NCBI GenBank assembly: GCA_030407085.1
Contig: CM059582.1
Location: 161,812,001-161,876,000 of the forward strand
Reading direction: 5' to 3'
DNA length: 64,000 nt
DNA from: Trichopria drosophilae
Lineage: Eukaryota > Arthropoda > Insecta > Hymenoptera > Diapriidae
The notes below the pieces were generated by a model. That model did not search any database, was not told where the DNA came from, and saw nothing but the letters and a program-made list of their open reading frames with translations. This document shows, piece after piece, positions 12,444-22,957 of this stretch. Both the position numbers and the translations under genes were made by a program. Within the stretch, counting starts at the first letter, position 1, and every line of letters starts with the position of its first letter.

Positions 12444-12444
12444 T
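12404..12444 (+). repeat. (TAAA)n tail of the LINE
   Basis: About ten TAAA units directly follow the gggcctctggccc hairpin. LINEs of this kind end in simple repeats rather than pure poly-A. The same tail type recurs at about 22925-22957 and, inverted, at 34172 and 35112. Confidence 0.9.
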
Positions 12445-13712
12445 GTTTAAAACAAATTATAATCGCAAACTGGAAGTAGGACTAGAAATAATCCATAATA
12501 TTGATGTCAAAAACATTTAGTCAATTTTCTAATATCTCTACTTACACATTATATACAAAAGTGAAATTTTTATCCGATAGCCGTAAAAGTACATTTTTCC
12601 CTAAAATCGAATTTCACTCAAATTTTAAGAACTGACGTATAAAAATGATATTAATAAGTATTATTATGGAGATAACATTCATATTCGAACTAACAATATT
12701 TTACACATGTATCATTGTATACTGCAAAGAAGAAATATTTAAATTCGGGTGAATAAAACTTCATACAGTTCGTTTAAACTATGCTTTGCCGATTGAATGT
12801 AGTATTTCTTATTATTCGGAACTAAACATTTCTGTTTACTACCTTGAAATAATCAAAACAGGTATTAGTCCCATTAAGACACTCTGTTAAAAGGATAATA
12901 AAACTCGTAAACACTTGGTCCATTCTATTCCCTGCCATTCCACGCACTGTTTAAAATCCTGTAACTTTTTTCATTTTAACCGTTTCATAATAATAAATCA
13001 CCCAGCCAGTCAGATAAACTAATGTCATATTCCGTTGAGTAGAGATTTATTCGAAAAATAAGTGAAGATTAGTAATGTTTCGCACAAGATTTAGACCTGA
13101 AAAATAAATTAATTTACCAAATTAATCATAAATGACATCTATCATCTTCCTTGTGTACTGCCATACAGAATGAAAAAATCCGTAACTGCATTTTTTTCGA
13201 ATTTGATATTTTCATACTTGCATACTAAATAAACTTAGTTCTTTAATTTTGTACGATTAATTTTTAACAATGCTACATGTATACATCATAAAATGCAATT
13301 ACATATTTAATGATCTGTCAAAAATAATATTCAAACTAAGACAAACACCGTAACTACATGCGCAACAAATACAATAACGTAACTGACAGATCTGAACTTA
13401 TCCGTACAAATGATTAGAAGTTACGCCTTTTTAAATCGTTTCTATCGGCATTTTTAAATGACGTCCTCACTTACAGGTTTTGAAGGTTTTTGGAAGACAC
13501 TACCAGTTTCATCTACAAACGATTTAATAACATCCGTTGATGACTGATAATATCAATTTTGAATGCATTTTATTTTTGTTCTTGCAGTTTCATTGCACAT
13601 ATTTTGTAATAGAACTGAGTAAATATTAGATATTTTATAAATTATTAATTTCAAGAACAGTAATTATTTATTAAAAGGAGAACTCTGCCACACATTTATG
13701 AAACAATAACTA
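12445..13712. other. AT-rich stretch without a recognised gene
   Basis: No long reading frame, palindrome or tandem repeat was detected. This is a plausible unique or ancient-repeat interval. Confidence 0.5.
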
Positions 13713-14648
13713 CCCAGCAATCGAATTTGGATAGAGTTGTATAGAATTGGATTGAATTATTAAATTCTGAATCCATACTTTGGTCAACGGTGAATCCATT
13801 TTAATACGTAAATACAATTCTATTCGTTCATACGAATAAAAAGGTTACTTTCTGAATTCATATTAATCCAAAAAAAGTTTTCTTTTTAAAAATTAAATCT
13901 TAAATACATCCGTATTCAACATTACGGATTCAAAACTATTTAAGTGTATTCATTTCAATCCAAAAATAATTTCCTTTTTAAAAACGAAATGTTGAATGCA
14001 TCCGTATCCAACATTACGGATTCAAAACTATCTAAGCGTATTTATTTCAATCAAAAAAAAGTTTCCTTCTTCAAAACGAAATATTGAATGCCTCCGTATT
14101 CAACATTAAGGATTCAGAACTATCTAAACGTATTCATTTCAATGCAAGAAAAGTAATTTATTAATATATCGACTTTTTTGGATTTATACGAATTGAAATG
14201 CATTAATTTTTAATACAAGACTATTTTTGGATTCAGACGAATTTAGTAACAATGTTTTTTATTCGTACATTTGAATTCAGATGCATGCCTATTGTAGTTT
14301 TTAAAAATAGAACTATTTTTGGATTCAGATGAATTCACGAACCGACGCTTTTATTCGTATTTATTAATGAAATTGAATACAACCGGATTCCTATTTTTGG
14401 AATGCAATCCATTTCAATTCAACAAATAAAGCTTTACGATTGTGTTCATAAAATTGAATACAGATGGATTACTTTTTCTGAAATTTAATCCAGCAAATTA
14501 CGCTTCCGTTTATATTCGTAAAATTGAATACAGATGGATTCCTTTCTTCGGAATTCAATCCGTTTGAATACATATTTACGGAATCAAAGTATGAATTCAA
14601 AATGAATTGAAATTTTCAATCCAATCCTATCCAATCTCGATTGCTGGG
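13713..14648. mobile_element. TA-flanked element, 936 bp, with internal 91-bp repeats
   Basis: The ends are cccagcaatcgaatttggat and its near-inverse (ccaatctcgattgctggg), with TA on both sides. Inside, a unit of about 91 bp is tandemly repeated at least three times. Each unit carries ccgtattcaacattacggat, spaced near 13908, 13999 and 14090. The other half is rich in inverted versions of gaattcaaatc-type words. No transposase is present, so it is non-autonomous, probably mobilised by a Tc1/mariner-type enzyme. A 625-bp inverted copy sits at 20948-21572. Confidence 0.85.
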
Positions 14649-14799
14649 TACATTTTATTAAGGGAAGGGTTTACTGAAATTTTGACAAAAATGTCAAAAA
14701 TATAGTACATTTTTTTAAAACTTTAGCATCGATTGACAAACCGATGTGTAAAATTCAACAGTGTAATATCTGAAACAGATGTGAAGGTTTCACATTCGT

Positions 14800-15260
14800 A
14801 TAAAAAACATTTTCTCCCGAACGCGTCGAAATGTCCGTATTCCATGCCTCGAACGCGGGACGACAGTCGCCGATTCCGCCCGAGCGCCATGGCGCATGCG
14901 CACTTCGCTCTCATTACTCCCTAGGGACGGAAAGTGCCGCCAGCGGGAGAAATAGTATATTACTCAACGAGGGAGGTAAAATAAAGAATGCCTCAGACTG
15001 CCTGTTTCTCACCATCGGCTTCACCTCGGGTAAAAATTACACGCAGTCTGAGGCATTCTTTTTTACTTCCCGAGGGAAGTATACGATTTTTCTTTATGGC
15101 CGGGAGGATAAGCGGCATCTTTCCTTCCGCTTGCGGGAGGAAAGTTGGTGCTTTCCTCCCGGTGTGAAGAAAAATATTTTTTGATTCAAGTGTGAGTAAA
15201 GTGCTATTGAAAAATGTAAAAAGTGTGAAAAATAGCACTTTACGCACACTAAATCAAAAA
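14800..15260 (+). repeat. GC-rich dispersed repeat, copy 1
   Basis: It is more GC-rich than its surroundings. It contains ctcaacgagggaggtaa, an inverted pair (aagaatgcctcagactg ... cagtctgaggcattctt at about 14986-15062), and a block acttcccgagggaagtatac that ends in a hairpin-forming ggaggaaag. Much of this recurs at 53310-53450. A shorter inverted pair (agtgctattg ... aatagcacttt) follows at 15208-15240. Short frames on both strands have no recognisable product. Confidence 0.7.
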
Positions 15261-15575
15261 AGATATTCCCTTAAAAACTGTTGAGCAAAAGACAGATTGA
15301 AAATTTATGGAAATTTAGCTATTATTTAACGTATCTCGACAAATAATCGATTAAAAATGCTCAAATTTGTCAACTATAGTATTACAAGATACTTACGGTA
15401 TTAAAGTGGGGAAAAATATTATTTTAAATTGTGTATTTTTTCATTTTTAGTAAAGCAATCCATTAAATTATTCTGCAGATATCCGAATTTTATGTGTTTT
15501 AAAAAAGTGTAATTTATTTCTAATTTTTCCAAAGTTTCTTCTAATATTCAGCATTAGCAAAACAGTAAACATTAC

Positions 15576-16760
15576 TTGGTTTTATATTATATCATGAAAA
15601 TAAATATAGAATTGTTAATTCATTTATTAAAAATGATTTATTTTAGTTTTTTTTATTCATTTGACATGAACTGTTTAATTGCAAGAATAACTCTGAAATT
15701 CTATAAGAAATATTTGCAGTTTTTAACGGCTTGGATATATATGAACTCATTATTATATTTACTAGCAAGTAAGTTTATAAAAATAACAGGATAAAAATAT
15801 TAAAATTATTTTTGTAATTTATAGGGTTCCTCCTGAAGTAATACATTTAAAATACATACAAATTTAACTTTTAACTTTACTTAAATTAACTGACGCTTTT
15901 TATCAATATTGTTTAAAAATATTTAATATAATTTATCAATTAAAATTTAGTAACAAATTAAGTAAAATAAGTGGTGAATTTAAATATCTATAGACTTACT
16001 TATTTATTTTTATAAACATAATAGAAAATAATAATAAATTGAATTTTTACGGAATATTAAATTGCCTATCGATTGATTCAAGATACAGCTTTTTAAATCT
16101 TTTAAATCAAGAAAAGTTTATAACAAGTCTGACAGAACACTGCAACTGTAAATTTTCAATAAATTTAATTTATTGTTTATTGTTTATCGTGAATTCACTG
16201 TTACGAATGTTAAGCAATAAATATCCCAGTAAAATCGCGTTAAGAAAATTTTGTATGCAGTAAACAAAAAAATCCTCAGCTGTTTTTCGTTAATTCTACC
16301 GAATACAGTTATGACTTTTTCCATTCAGTACAGCAGTGTAGTAATAATTTCGATTAACTTACATGGTATTATTCTATTATTCCTGATAATATTCTTTCAA
16401 AGCTGTTGGTTTTTCCACCGGACATCACATTTCTTCTACGAGTCTAAAATAAAACATTACAGAATTTAAACACATTAAAAACACCAATGTAAAAAAATGT
16501 TAATCAAAAATAAAAATGTTTAACATTTTAATTCTTACTTTTTTAAGTATAACAGGAAAATGGGACCAACATCATATTTAAACCCTTCAGAATTTCATCA
16601 AAAAGTATATACAGCTTTACAACGTTGCATTCGTTACGTATTTCACTCTTTTTTAAAAAGAATTTGTTTCTTTACATGGAATGTCTATTGCAACACCCTC
16701 TTTTTGTTTGATTTGATGTTTCTCCATTTGATTGATTTGTACATAGTTTCCATAAAGTAG
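15576..16760 (+). other. Cluster of hydrophobic ORFs, possible decayed membrane-protein gene
   Basis: Four frames (15576-15794, 16039-16263, 16251-16469, 16560-16760) encode stretches rich in F, L, I and Y. Splice-like signals are present: a strong donor (gcaagtaagt) near 15768 and an acceptor (aagtataacag) before 16557. The last frame has a CNTLFLFDLMF...YIVSIK stretch that faintly recalls the last helix of insect gustatory receptors. AT-rich DNA gives such residues by chance (TTT, TTA, ATA), no signature motif is intact, and I could not build a continuous model. Treat it as unproven. Confidence 0.2.
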
Positions 16761-16794
16761 AAAAACGCGATTATATACATCGTTCTTTATAATT

Positions 16795-16800
16795 TTTATT
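16795..16800 (-). terminator. Polyadenylation signal AATAAA for the THAP/P-like gene
   Basis: The hexamer reads AATAAA on the minus strand and lies 22 nt after the stop codon at 16822-16824. This is the expected place for a short 3' UTR. Confidence 0.6.
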
Positions 16801-16821
16801 TTTACACAACTAACTTCCCTT

Positions 16822-19800
16822 CTACTCGTACTTAATTTCGACATTTTCTTCTTCTAGGTTATTCTCTACTTTGTAACCTATCGAATTCAACTCTGCGATA
16901 CTGTCACCATCCATGATAAAATCAAAATCAGATTCGGTTGTTACGTTTCGATCTTCGCAAAATGCTTCGCTTTGTTTTGCGATTAAAGCCCATTTTAATC
17001 GTTCCTGTACTTCTTCAGGCGACGCATGATCTTCAAATACCCCCATTGCTCTCAATTCAGCAACATAATTTTCCAGATCGTCGTGGCTTAACCTTCGGCT
17101 CAAAATATAAGATGGCTCGAACGTTTCTTCGATAAAGTTAACTTTAACGTAATTGAGTAAATCTTGTAATGATTTATTTGTCATTAAAATCCCTCTTTGA
17201 AATTGTTGTAAATGTGGTTTCACTTTTCCAGTGTCCTTATCCCATACTCGCATGCATTTTGTGAATGCTGACATATTATACAATACTTCATCTTGGGTAA
17301 CCAAATCCATTCCGTACGCTTTAGTATCGTTCCGGATGCCGATCTTGGTACTCGAATTCAACAGATCGAACCAACTGTTAATTAAATCTATCATCTTCGA
17401 CATTTCTTTCCAATGTTGGAATTGTAAGAGCCCTTCGTTACCAAAATATTCAAACGCTCTGGAATTCGTCCAAGAAAATAACTGAACAGCCCAAATAACT
17501 TTTTCACTTTCCAACTCGGTAAAATTCAAGTGACTGAAGGTTAATCGGGATGAAACATTATATTCTCCTGTATTAAGTTCGAGTAATTCCTGAAAAGCTG
17601 TTTTGTCCAGAAGAACTCCATCTACGATGAAGCCGGAATCTAGAAAGTAGTTCCTAATCAATTTTATTAAGTGAGTTACGTCAGCAAATACGAAAACTTT
17701 GTATTCTTTATCGCTGGGATGCAGAAAGAAATTTTTCTTCTCCGTAATGTCCATTTCTTTCCAAAGTTCCAAATTTCTCGGTTTCAAATTCTGCGTTACG
17801 GAAACCACAATGTAACCGATATCGTATAAATCATTCAAAATTGTATATAATGTGTCTGCGGTCATATTTTCGTCAAAACTATAAAATACCGGCTGTGTCC
17901 AATCTGCTAAGAGCCCTCGAGCCATAACGAATTGACATGAATTGTGCGTAACTGTCTCTTCCTGAGACTCGGTTTTTGTACTGGAAACCCATATTTCATC
18001 GAAGGAAATAACTGTCAGTTTTTGTAATATTGTCATGGATTCACCTTTTTCTTTCAGGACTTGCAAGGAACTTTTATACACTCCTGACTGCATGTCGAAG
18101 CCAGAAATCCATTCGCTCAATGTTGAATCACTTGGAAGCGGCACTTTCTTTTCATTCCTAAAATACGTATAGGCTCGGTCTCCTTTTGAACGTAATATAA
18201 GCGCAGATGCAATATCCTCAGCAGTCCAATTTTCTGAGTTTTGTAGTGGATTAAGTATACGTTTCAACTGCCCCATTGTAAAAAAGTTTTGCAATACTTC
18301 TTGGGCAATTCTTAACTCCGCTTCCGAATTGCGTAATTTGTTTTGTAGTTCAGCATTCTTTTTTATTAACATTTTCATCTGGTTTTGGAACTCTTTTCTC
18401 ATAGTAAGAATTTGTTGTTGTAGACTGTCATTTATTTTTTCCAAATCTTTATAGTGTTCGGGTAAATAATTTTCTTTTTTAATAGTTTGGCACATGTTTG
18501 GTTCTATTCTGTAAAAACGTAAAAATGTGTCTTTTTAAAGACTGCGAAATACAAAATTTATGTTTAAATTCAAACTTAATCTAATTTGTTATTGAAACTC
18601 TTACTTTGGTACTATTGACGACATGTCAACTTCCTCAAAATCATTGTATGCACTGCTGGATGCAGATATTGTTGAAGTATTTGTAGAATTACCTGTATTT
18701 ACATTATCATTTTCCGGTAACTCCTCCAAGGTAGGAATCCCAGAGCATCTACAAAATAAAATAAATAAATAACATTGTATCAAGCAATAAGTTTTTTTAC
18801 AAATTTTGAAAGTTACTTACAGAACCTTATTTGGTGGTTCTTCGTTATATTTTTTTAACTCTGACCAATAATTGAAAGTTCTTTTTGTGAAAGTTTTCTT
18901 AAGATTCAAAAATTTAGTAGGAACTGATCCTACTTTCAACTTTCTTATTGTTTTGAAACCTGTGAAGTGCGGTATTATGCATTCTTCATCAAAATGTCGC
19001 TGACAAACTCCAGCTGAAATAAGTACCATTTTGGCCATTGATGCAAATATTTTAAAGGTATGTATTACTTTAATTAAAATATATGTACTAAATTAAAATT
19101 GTAAGATGTCCCGGCAAAGGAAAATTCATTTAAGATCCATTGAAATTCACTGTGAATTCGATTTTTTAGCTTCTGCAATGAATTTCAATGATAAAATGTG
19201 TTTCAATGATTTTTAATGGTTAATAGCTCATAAAAAGTTGTTCGATTTAATGATTTTGAATTGGAAAATAGTGGAATGAAGAAATTGCAAGTTGAATGAA
19301 TTTCTATGAAAAAATAGTTATATTTGCCTGGAATGAATTTGAATGGATAGTTAATTATTACAGAACAACAAATTTAATGATTTTGAATCGAAAAAAAAAT
19401 TAGACGAAAATGCAACTGATATGAATGAAATCGAAACGGTTATTACCAATAGCAAGGTTAGGAGGTAAATGATTTTGAATGGAAATAAAATATTTAAATG
19501 AAACAATCGTTCAAAAAATACCAAAAAGTTGGTTCTTTAGTAATTTCTTACGAGGAATTCAAAGATAGTATAATAAAAATTGTGAACAAATTTTTTGATC
19601 CAAAACAATTTTTTCCTGGAAAAGAAATGGAATTTTTTAAAATGCATATGTAAATGTTACGTACCGGTGGTACGTAGCGTCCGTCCCACCCATATTATAT
19701 CATTTATATTATAATAAATCAACCTATTATCAAAGTCCACCGTGAGAATATGCACGGCTTGCGACTTCACATAGAAGTCAAGAGTGCAAGCTCAGCATAG

Positions 19801-22042
19801 TCCCACGGTTGGAAAGTAATCCGACGACGAGCTCCGCTGCGCTCTCGATTCGAGACAGCATCGGAGAAGTCAGTTGGTGAACGGCGTACACAAAACGAAC
19901 GTCGCGGTTAATAATTTTCTATCCTACCTCACCGCTCACAACCATAACAGTAAATATTTGAGAAATATGTTTTTCTATTCACCAAACTTTTTTGAATGTT
20001 TAAATTCATTTAGCGAATTTTAATTCGTTTTTGAGTAACTTTTGGTAACATTTGAGGAGGAAGTCAGTGGTGTTGGAATAAAAAATGTAAAAAATTTGTT
20101 TTTTAAATTTAATTTCTTTAAATCCATCTGTAATTTTAAAAAAATGTGTTTTTATGTTCACCCAAATTTTTGAAATTTTTAAATCAATTTAGAAGAAAGT
20201 AGCAATGAAAAAATCGAAATTAAAAATGACTAAATCGAATTTTCAAAATTTGAGTTTCAAAATCATGTATTGCAGAAAATTCTTGGCCATTTTTCTTTAA
20301 TTGTTTTTGATTCTTTTTAGAAGATAGTAAACAATAGTTAGAATTGCCTTTATGAAGCCCGAATTAAAAAAAAATGAGTCAGAACTTTTTAATTTACATT
20401 TTTTTAGTTTTGATTATTACTTAATGGCCCCTCTTAAGATAGTCTAATCTACTCTAAAAGATTTTAATTAATAAATAGTTAATTATTCCAACTTTTTCAG
20501 GAATTCTGCCACATTTACACCTTGAAAAACACCATGGGACTAGAAAATTACTACAATTTAAGTATTAGAAATAATAATTCTTTACTATGTGCCAAGATAT
20601 ACCATAATGTAATAATAAATAATTGGAAAAATTAATATATAAAATGGACAACCTTTTATTAATACAAAATCATTAAAAAATGTGAAAGCCAATAAAATTG
20701 AATTATTTTCAATAATATAAAAAGCACACACACTGAAATCAATGATTTTAAAACAATAGAAAATCATTGATTACAGCTCTGTTGAATAGATTTCTATTGA
20801 TATTTAGTGATTATGAAAACCAATTCAAATCTACTGAGATTTATTCAAAATCACTGAATGAATTTCAATGAATTTTTGTTTGCTGGGGTTTTTTGCCATT
20901 ATTTCGAACTGTGATTATTTTTTATATAAATCAAGAAAATGTATCTCACCAATCGAGATTGGATAGGATTGGATTGAAAATTTCAATTCATTTTGAATTT
21001 ATACTTTGATTCCGTAAATATGTATTCCAATGGATTGAATTCTGAAGAAAGGAATCCAACTGTATTCAATTTTACGAATACAATCGAAAGCGTAATTTGC
21101 CGGATTAAAAATATTAAGTTTTTGAAAGAAAACTTTTCTTGCATTGAAATGAATTCGCTTAGATAGTTTTGAATCCGTAATGTTGAATATAGATGTATTC
21201 AAAGTTTCGTTTTTGAAATACAACTTTTTTTGGATTGAAATGAATACACTTGGATAGTTTTGAATCTGTAATGTTAAATACGGATGTATTTAATGTTTCG
21301 TTTTTAAAAAGAAAACTATTTTTGGATTGAAACGAATACACTTAGATAGTTTTGAATCCATAATGTTGAATACTGATGTATTTAAGATTTAATTTTTAAA
21401 AAGAAAACTTTTTTTGGATTAATATGAATTCAAAAAGTAACCTTTTTATTCGTATGAACAAATAGAATTGTATTTACGTATTAAAATGGATTCACCGTTG
21501 ACCAAAGTATGGATGCAGAATTTAATAATTCAATCCAATTCTATATAACTCTATCCAAATTTGATTGCTGGGATATTTGAACATGTTTTCATTCCAGTAA
21601 TATTTCAATAGATAAAATCTCTTTCAATCGTCTGATGATAAATTAATTTTTCCAAATATATAGACTTCTGTCTCTATTAAGGTTACGGTCCATAACGGCA
21701 CTAAACCCGATGACAAATGAGGACCATAAAAATTAATTAATGGAACTAAAAAAAAATGTCTAAATATACATTTTCTTGATAATTTGTACTGTCATATAAA
21801 TTGCGTGAAAATTTTGATTTTAAATCACAAAATTTCTATAATATTTAATTAAAAAAGAACCATATTGCAGTTTCTTTACATTCAAAATATAATTCATTCT
21901 GCAACGTACCTTTGTCAAATTTTAGCTCACCCTCTTCTCTGCTACAGGCAACAACCCATTTGCTTCGTACTTCTGGATCCCGTGGAAATGGAAATAGTTT
22001 ACCTCGAGTAATTGTACAGTGGCGTACTGCACACGAAGGCAT
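16822..22042 (-). CDS. P-element/THAP9-like transposase gene, 4 exons, 718 aa
   Basis: Exons on the minus strand are 22042-21910, 19013-18821, 18748-18605 and 18508-16822. All three introns are GT-AG and the joined frame has 719 codons including the stop. Residues 1-82 form a THAP zinc finger (C4, C9, C48, H51, W29 and SVPT at 74-77). A coiled coil follows at about 175-230. The RNase-H-like part resembles P-element and THAP9 transposases: SFDE (D327), VTQNLKPRNLELW (390s), ADVTHLIKLIRN (432-443), SWFDLLNSS, and LSHDDLEN with E636. Spacing from D327 to E636 is 309, the same as D304-E613 recalled for human THAP9. The residue 70 after D327, where THAP9 has its second Asp, is N397 (codon at 17788-17790). 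The enzyme is therefore probably catalytically impaired, through decay or domestication. Intron 1 is 2.9 kb and transposon-filled. Start ATG at 22042 immediately precedes PSCAVRHC, the usual THAP start. Confidence 0.9.
19111..20887. mobile_element. Terminal-inverted-repeat element in THAP gene intron 1
   Basis: The left end cccggcaaaggaaaattcat and right end (atgaatttttgtttgctggg) are imperfect inverses. Flanking subterminal DNA is made of repeated gaatgaatttcaatg-type words in both orientations. The interior is non-coding and contains the solo LTR at 19655-19949. Ends and class are tentative because no clear TSD was read. Confidence 0.55.
19655..19949. mobile_element. Solo LTR, 295 bp, with perfect 5-bp target duplication
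   Basis: The segment starts tgttacgtaccggtggtacg and ends cgctcacaaccataaca, so it has TGTTA...TAACA ends. GTAAA occurs immediately before (19650-19654) and after (19950-19954). These are hallmarks of an LTR retrotransposon reduced to one LTR by recombination. It is more GC-rich than its host intron. An aataaa at about 19709 could be its polyadenylation signal if transcription runs plus. The superfamily (copia, BEL or gypsy) cannot be decided without internal sequence. Confidence 0.88.
20948..21572. mobile_element. Inverted, shorter copy of the 13713-14648 element
   Basis: It shares the subterminal sequence (aatcgagattggataggatt at the left, ctatccaaatttgattgctg at the right) and three 91-bp units marked by gaatccgtaatgttgaata-type words near 21171, 21262 and 21353. 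Compared with the longer copy it lacks roughly 300 bp of the interior and the outermost bases of its left terminus. Short minus-strand frames across it are products of the 91-bp repeat, not genes. Confidence 0.8.
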
Positions 22043-22135
22043 AACTGAAAAATATTCAAAATTAAAATACATTTAGTTATATATATACAATTAAGTTAAA
22101 CCTCTGAATTTCTTGTGTATGTTATAATATACATA

Positions 22136-22294
22136 CACTGTAAAAAATCCGTAATGAAATAACCCATGTACAATGGTAATTTTACAAGTTCGTTGTAATT
22201 TCCCTATGCGTAATGTGGTAAATTTACCTACGAATAACGGTAAATTTTACAAGCTTCTTGTAAATCCGTATTTCATTATGGATTTTTTACAGTG
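22136..22294. mobile_element. TA-flanked MITE, 159 bp
   Basis: Ends are cactgtaaaaaatccgtaat and its inverse (attatggattttttacagtg), flanked by TA. The palindromic character continues inward (taaattttacaagctt / acaagttcg). It lies about 95 bp upstream of the THAP gene start codon, so it could affect that promoter. A larger relative lies at 52617-52966. Confidence 0.85.
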
Positions 22295-22344
22295 TAGAAT
22301 AGAACAGGTTAAAATATTACAATATTAATAAAATATTACAATAA

Positions 22345-22957
22345 AAAGATCGTGGAATGCTCTTCCACAACTTCCATCTAATTATACTGTAGGACCTCTC
22401 TTATACTAATTAGTAAAGTTTTTCAAGATGGCGCCGACCTCTCTTATTCTAATTTTCCCTTACCCCCACTTACTTTGCTTGCGAGTTTGTGATTCGTGGA
22501 AAATATTTTTCGTTGACTTTTCGTGTGATAGTGGGAGAAGACTTGTGGAGGAACCATTAGAATAGGAGAGGCTGGACAATTAGAATAAGAAAGGCAATTA
22601 GAATAAGAGAGTTCCTACTGTACTGAGGTATTGTTACCTAGATTTTTAAAGGTACACTGTCTCTGTAATTTTAATTAACACAACGCTCTGTGATGGTTTA
22701 TTTAGTCAGGTTATTGTGTTGAAAATTTTATGTCATAGAATTAGGTTTTAATTAATATTGTTACGAGTTGTCGACTTTCGTAAATCGGGTTGTATTTATT
22801 GCAGTGATGTTATTATTGTATTTATATATTTATATTTAAAATTGTTATTTTAATACGTGTTGGAATTAGCGCTACGTATTTTATTTTTTATTCTTAATTT
22901 GTAAAAGGCCTTTAGGCCATAGAAAATAAAAAATAAGTAAATAAATAAATAAATATT
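22345..22957 (+). mobile_element. LINE 3'-end fragment, interrupted by a MITE
   Basis: A short conserved C-terminal piece (RSWNALPQLPSNY) is read just before the insertion at 22387. After the MITE come a 3' UTR, a hairpin (aaaggcctttaggcc) and an (AAAT)n tail ending near 22957. The block order and tail match the LINE at 11384-12443, but the sequence is a different family member. Non-functional. Confidence 0.75.
22387..22620. mobile_element. Pogo-like MITE, 234 bp, sister of 9267-9497
   Basis: Nearly the same sequence as the 9267 copy, including gattcgtggaaaatattttt and cgttgacttttcgtgtgata. The left end is mutated (ctgtaggacc) and the right end reads ttcctactg. TA flanks both sides. It is inserted in the LINE fragment and so is younger than it. 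Confidence 0.88.

Noticed and set aside
17666..17697. Treating the Asp of ADVTHL as the second catalytic residue of the THAP transposase
   Set aside because: It lies 106 residues after D327, against 70-73 in THAP9 and P transposase; the position at the correct spacing is N397.
20999..21341. Two minus-strand ORFs with FKNETLNTS repeats
   Set aside because: They translate the 91-bp repeat units inside a non-autonomous element.
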